Under the pieces are notes generated by a model. The model worked only from the letters and a program-made list of their open reading frames with translations, was not told the DNA's origin and made no database searches. DNA of 64,000 bases from Aphrophora alni (Eukaryota > Arthropoda > Insecta > Hemiptera > Aphrophoridae). Location of the stretch: the NCBI GenBank assembly GCA_963513935.1, contig OY740768.1:61310004-61374003 (forward strand), in the 5' to 3' direction. Positions 32,852-45,319 of this stretch are shown here, one piece after another. A program made the translations under genes and the position numbers. Numbering within the stretch: the first letter of the stretch is position 1; each line of letters starts with the position of its first letter.

Positions 32852-33083
32852 AGCCGTCCTTCGTACGGGGTTGACGTATATTTGTATTGAGAGTTAAGGG
32901 AGTTTTTAAGGCCAGTGGGGCGGTGCTCTGATGGAATTTCTAAATAAAAATAGGCCTATGTGTTAACCAGGGATCCTAAGAATGTCCATGTACAATTTCA
33001 GCTCAATGGGTCCAGTATTTTTTACGTGATTGAGTAACACACACACAGACAGACATCATTAGATTTTTATATAATAGTATAAA
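32852..33083 (-). repeat. Helitron-5'-end-like dispersed repeat, copy 2
   Basis: This is the reverse complement of 23207-23440: it starts TAGCCGTCCTTCGTACGGGG and ends with AGATTTTTATATAATAGTAT. Identity is high, perhaps nine bases in ten. The two copies point toward each other across about 9.4 kb. Confidence 0.6.
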
Positions 33084-36000
33084 TATATAATTTTTCATTA
33101 GGCTTACACCTACAGTCATGTATTTGATATTTGATGACTGGCAATGATCACGTCATGAATAGCGTTGCACGCCCTAAGGACATTCACCTTATTGGCTTGC
33201 ATTGCTGTGTCTGCAAACCTAACCACTTACATTGAAGTATTGTTTTAACTCGCGTGCATCAATTCTGAGGTTGGGCGTGATCTTACAGGCAAGGCCACAA
33301 CGAAGTTGTTGTTTGAAATAGCGATGTTGATACTCGGGTGAAATGTATAATCGATTTAATCGGTTTCAAACGATTTCAATATTCGGATTATTATTTAGAA
33401 TTCGAGTATCTGCGCAGAATGATTTTGCCCATCGGATTCGAACTCAGCTGTACCAATCAACGAATTACTAACGAATTTCAATTATATTGTCTCCTTGTTC
33501 CTAGTTACGAATATGTTGTCCGAATATTTTATTCCGAATTGGAGGATTTTAATAATCGGAACGTTCCGAGGATTCACCGAGTATTTTAATTCGAACTCAC
33601 ACATCACTAGTTTGAAACGTATCACGGTATCACCTAACTTTGTTGCTATCACAAATACTGTATACATATTTAATATGCTATTCACAGTACAAAACAAATG
33701 AGTGCTTTAACTATAACCTTATTGTGTGTTATGTTGTCGAACAAAAAATATCGAGATAGACCAATAATATAAATCATTTAAAAAATACGTTTATAAAATG
33801 AGTTTGTAATGAGATGTAAACGTTTCTAAGCACATTCTTGACATTAAGTGTATGGCGTGTCTTAGTTCCATTTGACTTAACTCTTATTAGTCTATTAAAA
33901 TTACTACGTTTTAATTTATACCTAGACAAAGATCTAATTGGTTATAGTATCACAACCAGACAGAAAAAAGACTATTATCTCTTTTCGATTAATACAAAAT
34001 AATGTTTTCCTCAAAATTATTTATTTTAAAATGAGATAGCATGGTTCAAAAGCACCCATTTACGCATTAACATAACTATTTCAAGTTGAATCAATATATG
34101 AATTTATCGGGCTACGAAAGAGGAGATGTTTTATAAAACTATAAATTAATCTGAACTTGAATTTTAAATACCATTATTTATAACTTATTGGTGACCGATC
34201 AACACAAATGTGTTTTAAGTTTCGCAAAAGGGTTTTACAGGTTTTCCAATTTGAATATAACGAACAAAATTAACTGTTTTTTTTTTTTATTATTATTTTT
34301 TAAACCTTTTATTTTTCAGCCGAAAGCAATTCTGTTAGTCACCCTTCATTAACTTCAACAGTTTCGCTGACTAAAGCAATATCAACAATATTGGCAAATA
34401 TACACACGCACAATTTTTATTCTTCCTATATGAGCTAGTAATTAAATACAAACAAAATGTTTTGAGCATGCTAATGGTGGCTATTCGTCATATTAAATAA
34501 TCAAATGTTAACTCCACACCCACAATACCTTTTGTTATTGGAAGCTATGGGGTTTCCTTTGAAAGTGGATGGATAACTCTTGGATTCGAGATAGTATGCC
34601 ACTTGGCAATGGACACGTCTACATCATTTCGGCTTTGCCAAAATGGCCTTGTCAGCGGGAATAATGTGGTATAGTGTGGATGCACCTTTAAGAATCCACT
34701 ACAGCAGTCAGCCAACCAGCTTCTCCGTTCGGTACCACTATTCCGGATTAAACTCCCAACGGACTTTGCAATGATTCAATTATTCATTTTTAATACGTTT
34801 AAAAGTGAAGGTTTAATTTGTTTCAATTTGAATTCATAATAATGTGTAATAAAAACGTCAATAATGGAGAATAATCACGTCTTTATAGAAGAGCCGTTTT
34901 AGCTGAGCATGTGAGAGACACAGAGTTAAAAACAACCGTTACTCCAGGTACGTAGTCAAAAACATCCGTCTTATCCGGAAATACCACATTAATCATGTAT
35001 TTCTTGAATTTAGTTAAAAATTATACAACAATCTCAAAACCTTACAAATAATGAATAATGGAGGGTCTTATTCACGGTACAAATTTCTGCTTATGGCTCA
35101 TAGGATTGTAGATGTAGGGAGTCTTTATATTTTTAGAAAGGGTACGATTTCGGCCAGTTAAAAGTGCAAAACAGAGGGAAGTTAAGTTTACGCCACTCTT
35201 ACAGCTAAACCGGCTTTGCTGTATTTCCGGATTATTCGATAAGATGACGTGAAATCTGTTAAATGACCTATGGAATATTCAACGTTTGTCGTGACAATTT
35301 AACAAAAGCAAACACGCAGTTTATTAAAGAAGTGGAACAACAAGTACTACTACATATTTGTCCGCAAGTTGTTGATCATAACAACTTCAGACATATCCTC
35401 CCGCCCAGCAAAGATATTCAGTATAGCAACCTTACCGGACGACGTTTAACGATAACAAATAATAGTGTGAAAAGGCCATTTTAACCAAGACTGTAGTGGA
35501 TACTTACCTTAACAACCCAAACTACAAAATCTCATCGTACGTTGTACATAAAATAAACGATGGACAGAAATTTTATACAATTGTTCCAGAGAGTTACTTA
35601 AAAACTTCTCATATTGTCAAACACAAGAACCAGAATTGCAGTCACGCTGACTTCATTAATAACGCGCCATTTCTTAAGAAAAATAATTAATACATTCCTA
35701 GAAATGTAGACCACCTCTTTATGACAAGGTTTATTGATGGAATTTTATCCTATATCAAGTAGAAACCAATTTTTTATTCATGGGGTTTCGTTAACAACCA
35801 AATATTCAACCAAGAAAATAAATAAATAATTAAAACTGTGGGTTTTGTTTGTCCTAAGTTTTTCTTTATATATTTTTGAAGTTTTGTTTTCTTTCTTAAT
35901 CTTCGTCAAAAATTTATAATTGAGATAAATATGATGATAACAACGAGAAAGATTATAATAGGTCAAAATATCTTCTTTTTGTATCCGAACACTACATTCG

Positions 36001-36805
36001 TATATTCAGTTAAAGGACTAATTTTACGAGTTAAGTATTTAAAAGTTAAACATTTTGTAAAAACGATTTTTTTTAAACACACGCGTGAACAAAAACAAGG
36101 TCACACACGCACGCAAACACACACACACACACACTCAGTTAACGTATCAAGATCAACAACTATATAGAATATAGATATTTAACAAAACTTTCTCACCAAA
36201 ACTTTAGTGCAAAATATAAGTATAGATGGTCGTATTTAGAATGCCGCAGAAATTGGAAGTTGAACGAAGGGGGGGGGGAGGGAGGGCACCTTCCAATATT
36301 ACTGAAATAATCATGCGTGTTAATGCAATTGATAACAGCTATCTGAAAAATGTATACCATTTTGTTTCAGCACGATTATACACATAACAAGTCAAGCAAT
36401 AAGAGAAGAAAAAAAGACTAACAGTGATCCCACGTGACCGACGAGTGTCTCGTAACTGTATGGATATCCCAATACCAATACAGAAATTAAAAGTATCCGA
36501 TAAGTAATTGTATCAGATTTGAATTCTGCTGTAATTGTTTCAAACTAAATTTAAACTACACAATACGTGTGCACGGAATACATTTCAGACAGAGCAGCCG
36601 TCGAGGCGCGGTGTAGCCGACTGTACATTTGAGAAACTAAAGCTAATTTGCACGACCAAGTCTGGATAAATAGGGTATTTAGTCATGAGGCTGCATGACA
36701 TATTTGTATAAAAAGATACTATAATTTGCGACTACTTGATCACTTTCAACTTATTTTGGCTTCAAATTTCACGATGACACCCACGGCTACATGATGAAAG
36801 GAGTA
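33084..36805. other. AT-rich sequence without a recognisable gene
   Basis: Small open frames at 33338-33589, 35263-35484 and 35496-35690 have no motif or compositional support and I do not call them genes. A CA-rich run lies at 36104-36136 and a G run near 36266-36276. Confidence 0.5.
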
Positions 36806-36813
36806 GATTCAGC

Positions 36814-37160
36814 GGTTGTGTCCCGATTGCGAACAGGGCAATAATCGTTCAGATTGCGAACACCCCCACGTCGCTCATCCACGGTCTGTCCATACTGCGA
36901 ACAAATATTTGGAATGTCACGTGTAACCTAACCTAACCTAAGTCAGATCATTCTGTAAATATAAAAGCGGCTTTGTATTATACAAGCAGAAAGACAACAA
37001 TTGTGCCGTGTGACTGACTACTCAAGCGCCGGAGACTACCTTGCTTATCAGGAACATACCGGAATGTGTTCGCAATCTCGACTCCTCCACAGGTACCCTA
37101 CACCCAACAAAATAAATAGACATGTTCGCAATCTGCACTGTTCGCAATCTGGAGGACACC
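36814..37160. mobile_element. 347-bp terminal-inverted-repeat element with 8-bp target duplication
   Basis: A perfect 8-bp direct repeat GATTCAGC flanks it (36806-36813 and 37161-37168). The left end reads GGTTGTGTCCCGATTGCGAAC. The complement of the right end reads GGTGTCCTCCAGATTGCGAAC. GATTGCGAAC recurs further inward on each side (36853 on the left; 37122 on the right, inverted), giving two copies per end plus another inverted copy near 37070. It has no coding capacity. Eight-base duplications occur in hAT and Merlin elements; the GGT start leans to Merlin-like, but the class is unsettled. The interior contains CCTAACCTAACCTAA at 36927-36941. Confidence 0.75.
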
Positions 37161-37168
37161 GATTCAGC

Positions 37169-38410
37169 TAGGTTACCTCGGAATTTCCATACCCCGTACT
37201 CACAAGTGAGCTCCAGAGAGAGGGGGGGGACTAATAGAACTATTGTATGCAAAATGACAATATGCATAAAGTTGAAATATCCCATTATACGATCTACCAC
37301 TAATCATAGAAAAATATATGCCAAGTGTCACGAGTTTATTTCTGGAATAAATCAATAGATGTCAAACACTTTTTTAATCTATATTAGAGCATTTATTTGG
37401 AAATAAAATTAGTGATCAGGATAGAAATTGATGATTTTTTCCTCCTTCACTCACAACGAGGAAACGACACACAATACTCTATTGCTACTTCGAGTATACT
37501 CACTTTTAGTAGGCCAGTCGACAAAAGGGGAAAAAAAGACAACGTTTACCAGCTATTCAATATCTGATGTATTTCGACATAAATAACAAATATTTAATTT
37601 TTCTGAAACTGCTTCAACCATTAAAAGAACACATTGTTTTTTTCTTCTTTTCTAGTTTTTTTCTGTTTAAACAAGTAATATCTCACAAGGCACAGAATAC
37701 TTTTTTATTCTCCATGTTTAGACGCAGAGGTTTAGTCTAGCAAACTTTGAATTGATCCGTGATTATCTACCATCTTAAACATCCTATCTTCAGTCCTAAT
37801 GGTCTAATCGACTTCTCCTTATTCCCCATTCAGATAATTTGGTACTACTTTATCGATATTCTTAATTTATAAAGAAATTAAACAAAATTCAGGAATTAAG
37901 CTATATAAATATTTCTTGAATTACACTCCTGTCATGTTTTATAAGGATTTGTTTTTAGAATTGTCTGAAAAGAAAAGAAATCAAATTTCGTAAATGTTAA
38001 CTGTGCACAGAAACTCCCAAACAGTGGAAAAACAACAATATTTTCATGCAATAGCATTAAACGGCATATTAAAAGTTCATAGAGATCACTGTAACTTTGT
38101 GTACAATGTCTCCTATTACAGCTATGCGTATCATTGATGGAGATATAAAGCTAAGAACGAGTCTAATTAGCGCATTCGAAGAAAACGCACTTCCCTAGTT
38201 GAGATTTATCCTATAGGTGTGGTGAGGTAACGAAAACTGAATCGCTCACATTTGAAAATTCAGAGATGTACTTAATTAGCGAGTCTCACATTATCAGTGC
38301 TGTGAGATTTTTCACCTTGTCACTATTTCTATTTGTCACTTTTGTATGGGTAATTTTTAAGATTTCATGAAGAAAAAATGTAATTAAATCACCATTAATT
38401 TAGCCCGGCT
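37169..38410. other. AT-rich sequence without a recognisable gene
   Basis: I see no gene, transposon end or repeat array here. Confidence 0.5.
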
Positions 38411-38520
38411 GGTCAATGTAAAAATAAGAATAATGGCGCAAACTTGGATTGGTCGCTATGTTGGGTAGGATGAACTTAGAGACCTCTAGTTTGCGCCATT
38501 ATTCTTATTTTTAAATGACC
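38411..38520. repeat. 110-bp hairpin (mini-MITE)
   Basis: Arms 38411-38444 and 38488-38520 are nearly perfect reverse complements (core AAAAATAAGAATAATGGCGC) around a 43-bp spacer. It is small enough to be a mini-MITE with TA at the edge of the AAAAATAAG block. A transcript would fold into a single hairpin. No relation to other repeats in the window was noticed. Confidence 0.75.
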
Positions 38521-40180
38521 TTTTTAATGAGGTATCACTCAATAGAGATTGCTATTTAAAATTCTTGACTTACCCCCAAACTACCCCATTTTGGAGGTAA
38601 GGGTTGAAAATTTTGATAATTCAAAAAACTCCTCCTTTGGTTATCTAAACTTTCCCCAAAGCAAATCTGTCTATTTCCATTAATAAAAAAATAATAGGGA
38701 GGGGCGGGACTTTTGGGACACAGTACAGTGACTAGCATAAAACTTATAATACTTTACAGAAGAAACAAAACGATAAAATCAATTGACAAATTACTATGCG
38801 ATCTTACGCCTACTCGTAGCAGTTTAATCTGGAGTAGACTACGTTATACATACAAATATTTCGAAGCTCAGTTGTGAGGGTAGCTCTTACAGTTTATTTC
38901 TAGCCAAAATGTCACAATAACATCCAGAGGATGAGTATATGTTTTTACTGTACAGGTTCTACTGAAATAATAAATTTAAAATGTTGAAGAATGTAAAAAG
39001 AAAGGCGCATGGATACTAATGTAGAGTAAAACCAGAATACCGTTCAATTCATAATGACTGAATTAGATACTGAAAATGATGTACAAGAAATTGAATTGGA
39101 ATCACTGAAGCTTACACGGGATCATTTTGTTCTATATATTTCAGCACGGTAAAACAACACCAGAAAGCTGCCCTGCACTGCAACCGGCTTTGTATATAAT
39201 ACAGTATTAAGAACAGGTTTATACATTCCAAGTACAAACAACTTCAAAGAATGATTCAGGGTCTATAAATGATAAACATGGAAAAATACATCATGTGCAT
39301 GATAAATACTAGCCGGTAGATTAAGATCGAATGACTAAAATAGGTCATTATAACAATAACATTCACTAAATTCCTTAATTCTTCAGCCTGACAAAAGGGA
39401 GAAGTATTCCATAAAGTTGTGAATACAAAGCAAACAAACAATTACAAATAAACTGTAAAACATGTGTCAGAAGAAATTTGATCAAAATACGAGTATAAAT
39501 AGCATTAAGTTAAGAAAAAAAAAAGAAAAAGAAAAAAAAACTTCCAGATAACGTCAACAACTTGTATTAATTTTATTTGTGGTTAACTGACTAACTGACA
39601 TACCTGAACTCTGGTATGTGTTTATCGGTAGGCTGCACAAAATGAGTTACTTTTTCAATAAAAAGAAACTTTCGTAAAAAAAAAAGAAGTTTTAAATATA
39701 TATTTTTTTTAATTTAAAGACCGTTATTTATTAATAAACAAATATATTAAACATCTAGTTTACTAAATATATATTTTAATATAAGTATTAGTGAAAACAT
39801 GTTCTGAGGATCATGATCGATGCTCATTTGATAATATCGCGTCTCACTTTGCCTTAAGGGGTAATAATATCAAAACTATTGGGCACTGATATTGTCCCCG
39901 TCATTGACTTTAGACGCAAGTGTTAAATTCATTACAATTGGTTCGCAAAAAGTTAACCACAAATGGGGTTATGACATATACAGTATATTGTTTTATCAAA
40001 CGAGATTTGTCATAAACCCATATTTGAGTAGGGTACAAACACATTAATTTGTGAAACTTAAGATTTTGAGTTAACCCATTTGGATCATACGATTTTTCTA
40101 GAATCAATAGCCTTCACTCTCTAGGAGGTTCCTCAGGAAACACTTGCTTGTTACGATTCTCTACTTTGGTGATTCGGAAG
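38521..40180. other. AT-rich sequence without a recognisable gene
   Basis: Nothing coding. An A-rich run with G interruptions lies near 39515-39541. Confidence 0.5.
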
Positions 40181-40275
40181 GAGCGGTTTAGCTCATTTGG
40201 CAGAGCGCGCTTATCTCGTATAGCAGTTCGTCCACGTAAAGCGTCACAAGTTACGCAGGTTCGAGCTCGGGCGAT
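40181..40275 (+). other. tRNA-like Pol III promoter sequence (pseudo-tRNA or SINE head)
   Basis: TAGCTCATTTGG at 40189-40200 fits a tRNA A box, and GGTTCGAGCTC at 40258-40268 fits a B box. Between them CGCTT and AAGCG could pair as an anticodon stem. The loop is 26 bases instead of 7, as if it held a 19-base intron-like insertion; U33 then CUC would be the anticodon. The T stem does not pair well (GCAGG against TCGGG) and no acceptor stem is evident, so this is not a functional tRNA. It may be the head of a SINE. Confidence 0.4.
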
Positions 40276-40844
40276 GAAGTTGCGTTCTATTATGTGTTAT
40301 CTACTCACCCCGTCTTTATTAGTTTAACGACGTTAAAATTACTACGGCATTTATAAGTTGATGTGCATTGCTACAAAATGACACCTCAACAAACTTATTG
40401 TGTATGTTTATTATACACGCTTTCTAAGCAGTAAACAGTTGAGTACTTTTGAATCACTCTATAGTGTCACATCGCTAGAGATAGCGGCCGATGTGGTCAT
40501 ATTACTGTTTGAAATACTGGATAACAGATTTAACGGTTTTAACTAAATTCCAATGCCTATTATTGACACAAGTTATCGGTTTTCAACATAGCTGTTACAA
40601 TTAAACTACATATTAGTCACTGACGCCGTTAAAAAGAAATGGAAAAACGTAAGGGATATTTCAACAAAACTTCATGGTTTAACATGTGGCTCAACACCTG
40701 TCAATAGCTTGTGAAATATCAAGCAGAGTTTTAAACGATTGAGCTTACTGACAAAACTGACATTTGTATATATAAACGTTACAAAAAACATTGTACACAC
40801 ACAAAACTAAATATTAACACAACGCCATCTCTCAACAAAAATTG

Positions 40845-41794
40845 TCTCTATATCATATACGTGAAAAGAAAACAATGTAATAAAGTCAAAACCCACTGAT
40901 TGATCAGGAAATCTCTGGATCCAAGAAGCCTAGATTTATGAATTTTTTAACACGGTTTGGGATAGGTCTGTAAACGCGTACTAACAAAGGGTTTTGAAAA
41001 TGTTACACTCCAAGGGTGTTTTTACCCCTTAAGCATATCTTAGGATCCAAGAAGCCTAGAACTTTGAATTTTTTAAGGTGGTTTGGGGTAGGTCTATAGA
41101 CGCATACTAACAAAGGGTTTTGAAAATGTTCCATTCTAAGGGTGTTTTTACCCTCTAAGGCATATCTCTGGATCCAAGAAACCTAGAGCTATGAATTTTT
41201 TAACATGGTTTGGGGTAGGTCTGTAGACGCATACTAACGAAGGTTTTTGAAAATGATCCATTCAAAGGGTGTTTTTACCCTCTAAGGCTAAGGCATATAT
41301 CTGGATCCAAGAAGCCTAGGGCTATGAATTTTTTAACATGGTTTGGGGTAGGTCTGTAGACGCGTACCTAAGAAAGGTTTTTGAAATGTTCCATTCAAAG
41401 GGTGTTTTTTATTCCCTAAGGCATATCTCTGGATCCAAGAAGCCTAGAGTAATGAATTTTTTAACATGGTTTGGGGTAGGTTTGTAGACGCGTACCTTTG
41501 TAAGAAAGGGTTTTGAAAATATTCCACTCCAAGGGTGTTTTTTGGTTTGAGGTAGGTCTATAGACGCGTACTAAGAAAGGGTTTTGAAACTATTCCACTC
41601 CAAGGGTGTTTTACCCCTATAACAAGTATCATATCTTTGTTATTTGTTGGTCGATTTTGATCAAAATTGGTGTGTTTGCTGTATTTGGGCATAATTTATT
41701 TCCATAGCACCACCATTAGGGTTGTGCTAAAAAAAAAAAATTCTTTATAACACTATCTCAACTATCCCCAGGTGAAACTGGGGCCATCAGCTAG
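40845..41794 (+). mobile_element. Non-autonomous Helitron-like element
   Basis: The right end has the Helitron layout: a hairpin CCCCAG-gtgaaa-CTGGGG at 41766-41783, seven bases, then CTAG (CTRR) at 41791-41794, followed by T. The proposed left end starts TCTCTATATCATATACG at 40845, of Helitron 5' type, but the base before it is G rather than the usual A, so that edge is less sure. Helitrons make no target duplication and have no inverted repeats, in agreement. The interior is mainly a ~126-bp tandem array and encodes no Rep/helicase. Non-autonomous insect Helitrons and Helentrons often carry such internal tandem repeats. Confidence 0.7.
40917..41620 (+). repeat. ~126-bp tandem array inside the Helitron-like element
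   Basis: GGATCCAAGAAGCCTAGA-type starts occur at about 40917, 41043, 41170, 41303 and 41431, with periods of 126-133 bp. Each unit then has GAATTTTTTAACATGG, TTTGGGGTAGGTCTGTAGAC and CCAAGGGTGTTTTTACC. A last partial unit lacks the start and ends near 41620. Copies differ by a few substitutions and short indels. Confidence 0.93.
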
Positions 41795-44700
41795 TATACT
41801 TTATAATTGTGTTTTCCCTCCTGTTCTTAAGGGAATTATTTTGATTTGGAATGGTCTTCTCTCCTTCCCCTTTGTCAAAATTTGTTTTAAATCTAAGTAC
41901 TGTATATATAATCTAAGCTTGCTTCTCTTGTGCCTTAAACTTATCGTAAGCGTAAATCGAATTTTTAATTAGCCTATGGCATTCCGGATTTCAAATGTAA
42001 CTATATCTGAATTCTTTTTGGAATGTAACTCTATAGGCCAATTCAATTTCACCGATTACTCCCGACCCGGCATTGATGTGGAGATGGAGACCAATACGTT
42101 TTCTACGTATGGCAGCTATCTCAAAATTTTAAGTAAAAGGAAATTAAAAATAAAGAAAAAAATCAGTAGGCTTATATCCGATTTTGAAAAAAAAAGAAAA
42201 AAAAAGTTTTTATAACAGCTCAATGGACGATTGTTTGGTTTTTAACTGATCAATTTCGAACTGGCATTTTTGAGGAAATAGTATTTAATACTTTGGGGGG
42301 GGGGGAGGAGTCTTAAAGGATACATTTTAGTAAAATTTAATCAAAATTGTTAGATCCAATGATTATTTTGTATTTAGTCTAACCCCCAAATACTGATTAC
42401 CTAAAAATAAATTTATTGGCAAAAGTCTCCAAGATATAGCCAAAATATCCCCAAGTACAAAATTTGAAAAAATCAGCCCACTCTTTATGACTATAGAGTA
42501 CTACACAGATGGGGAGGCTGAAAAAGGAATATTATCGCAAAGAACTTAACATCGATTATTGACTGATCACATAACTTTTATCCCAGACAATATAAATTAA
42601 TAGCAAAGAGATTTATCATCTCCTCATATTTTTATATATGTGTAGGCCTAATAGAGAAAATTATGCAATAACGAAATAAATAGATTTAAATTTTTGTAGA
42701 ATAAATTAATATTTGTAGGGCGCTCCCCAAAAAACAGAATAAATGTCAATCTGTATATATGTTGATCATTAATTATTTTTCAGAAACCTTTTTACCAATT
42801 TATATTTTTGACTTTAAAAATTATATTTTACGATACTGCTAGAAATTGTTCAAATAAAATATAACTTAACCTTCTAGTCCCAAACAAAATGTATTTGTTG
42901 CTATTTTTAAAACAAAAAATCCTCATTTATGAATTACAGAAAAAAACTACATAGATTATATAATTGTTATAAATTGCCTATTCTTAGCTCTACCAATTTT
43001 GATAAAATATAAAGATTAAAACGTAACTTACACCAGTCTATCAAATGGCAAGTAAAATAAAAATATTGTATGCCAGTAATTGATAATGAGTCTTGATAGC
43101 TGCTGCTGTCATACAAAACTGAACTTTTCAATCAGTTAATCTACAATATTATTAGTTTCCATCACAAATGAAGCAAGAGGAGGCTATACGAATAAGGAAT
43201 TAAGTACGAATAAATAAAAGGTTCACTAGGACCAAGTTACCAATATGAGCAAAGTAAGTGGAGGTCCTATTAAGGAACATGACAGTGTTCCATCCAATCA
43301 AGTAATTAACTATTTCAATTTAAACGACTTTTTCTATTTTTCTCTAATCTCCCTGGAACTTATGAAGATACTCGTATTTTTATACAATTATGTGTATTGT
43401 ACAACATTAAAAAATACAATACAACACCTGCAACCAGTCGAACTTCTACACCTTGGCGGTACCAATTCTGAATTATAATTAAACATAAAATTATAAGGTC
43501 TACCAGGAGCTGACCGTCAACATATGGGAAGAAAATTAAATGAATTCTCGTTCTAAAAACTGCCAAACTAGTTCTATGTTTAATATATTCTGTGCATATT
43601 TGAAGCACCATTTATTCCATAAAATTTAGACCTGTAGCCTAAAAATTACCAATGTAAGACGTTGGGATAAATTTTAATTCGGATGTTAGTGTTAGGACAA
43701 CAACATTATATAAATATTTTTGTTTCAATAGCAATTCACAGAAATCCATGGTTTGTAAATAGGCCAAGCCTATTACTTTTGATTGCAAATAGGGATTTTT
43801 GAAACATTCCAAATATAAATTAACCCTATAAGAAATAAATAGAATACTATGCAAATAAAAAGGAAAATAACAATGTTTGTTCCCCTTCTCCTCCATACCC
43901 TCTTTGCACTTATTTCTGTAATGCTCCATTTTGCTGTTCTATTCTGGTGGCCTCACCAGTGCTTTTAGACCTGAATAGGTGACACTTCAAATATCGCAAA
44001 ATGTACTGGCTGGCACAAGTTTATAAGTAAGCAACGTCTTGTATAGTGTATGAAATAATAATTAGATAAGTACTGCAACTATAAGTGCAACCTTGAACAA
44101 TGCTAAAGATGCATTAATCTGACCTTACTTGCAGACCTAACTTATGTATACTTTATGTATTGCAATTTATTCACAGTGACATCATATTGTGAGGGCGTTA
44201 TATGACTAATGACAATTTTAATGTGATTGTATCAGTTTCATGAAGAACAAAACAACTTGATTATAAAAGAAGTAACACTAGCCTTTATAAAACAAAAAAT
44301 TAAAAATAATTACCCTATAAGAAGGTAATAATGAATACAATTATATTTAGAGAAATAATATATTAATACCATGTTGAACTGAAAAAAATATTCATAATAT
44401 TTAAATGGAATTACATGTAAAAAAGTGAATTTTACGAAAGTATTTTTCTAGGAGAAACGATTAACTTATAGAAATATTAAAACTATTCTCCGACTTCTAT
44501 TTATTCACATATTTTAAGATAAAACATAAATGTAATACTTTTTTACAATTAAATTGACAATATTGCTTTAAAAATTTCACCTAATTTATTGCAGAGAATC
44601 TCATTTCGTACAGTATTGAAAATCAGATTTGAATGAGAGGGAAAAAAAAGACTTTTTACCTTATGAGAAACTGAATAACATTCTCTTACAAGTGAGCAAA

Positions 44701-45185
44701 TTTACCAATGTTGACATAGAAATTATCCTATTAAATGTTATGGATCAAAAGATATGTTGCAAATAATTAGGCACTCACTTTCATTTTTTGACAAAAAATG
44801 TGATTTTAGATATTACATATTTTTATCTCAAATAGGTTTACAACATTTTGTTTCATTCGATTTGAGGTATAGTTATATTATATTTTTGAATCTACATTCA
44901 TATATATGCTGAAGCAAGACTTATTAAAATCTCCCTTTTGAAGAGACTGTCAAACTTAAATATATAAATTAGGATATGGTCTAAACATATTTGAATATAT
45001 AAATTAAAATTATAGCTTTTACAGCAATCCTTATCAGGATAATAATGGAATAAATAAAACAGGTTAGCTCATTTGTGACCACTTTATCAAATAGCTTCAT
45101 CTTGAGCTAAATTAGCTAAAACCATTAGTTAGCTCTTAATATTCCAGCCTGGGCTATTTCAATTTTAATAAACAAATATAAACCT
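41795..45185. other. AT-rich sequence without a recognisable gene
   Basis: No supported gene. 42240-42520 carries phrases of the degenerate repeat family (TTTAATCAAAATTGTTAGATC) and a run of ten G near 42296. Other short frames show no protein pattern. Confidence 0.5.
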
Positions 45186-45319
45186 ACAGTCAAACAAACA
45201 AACAGAACACAATTCTCACAAAAAAATATGCCTAGGTATCAGACAGGTTTTTATTATTTTTTATCAGTATTAGGCGTATTTTTTTGTGAGAATTGTGTTC
45301 TGTTTGTTTGTTATACTGT
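45186..45319. repeat. Hairpin repeat followed by the AAGTCAAGCTCAA tail
   Basis: Arms 45186-45233 and 45272-45319 are near-perfect reverse complements (core CAGAACACAATTCTCACAAA) around a 38-bp spacer. Just after it comes AAGTCAAGCTCAACATTTA (45335-45353), the same tail as in the repeats at 12.1 and 13.1 kb. TTTTTGTGAGAATTGTGTTC in the right arm resembles TTTTTGTAAGAACTTGTGTT at 13051. This suggests one family, here without the CTGAGGA core. Confidence 0.6.

Noticed and set aside
33338..33589. 83-codon open frame on plus
   Set aside because: No start context, domain or splice support; composition is like other AT-rich non-coding sequence here.
35263..35690. Two successive open frames that could be exons
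   Set aside because: Neither shows a known domain, and no splice sites link them; kept as unassigned sequence.
40181..40275. Functional tRNA-Glu or other tRNA gene
   Set aside because: A and B boxes are present, but the T stem does not pair, no acceptor stem closes and the anticodon loop is far too long.
43245..43478. 77-codon frame with a hydrophobic stretch
   Set aside because: A single short frame in AT-rich DNA with no homologous pattern; hydrophobic runs arise easily from T-rich codons.
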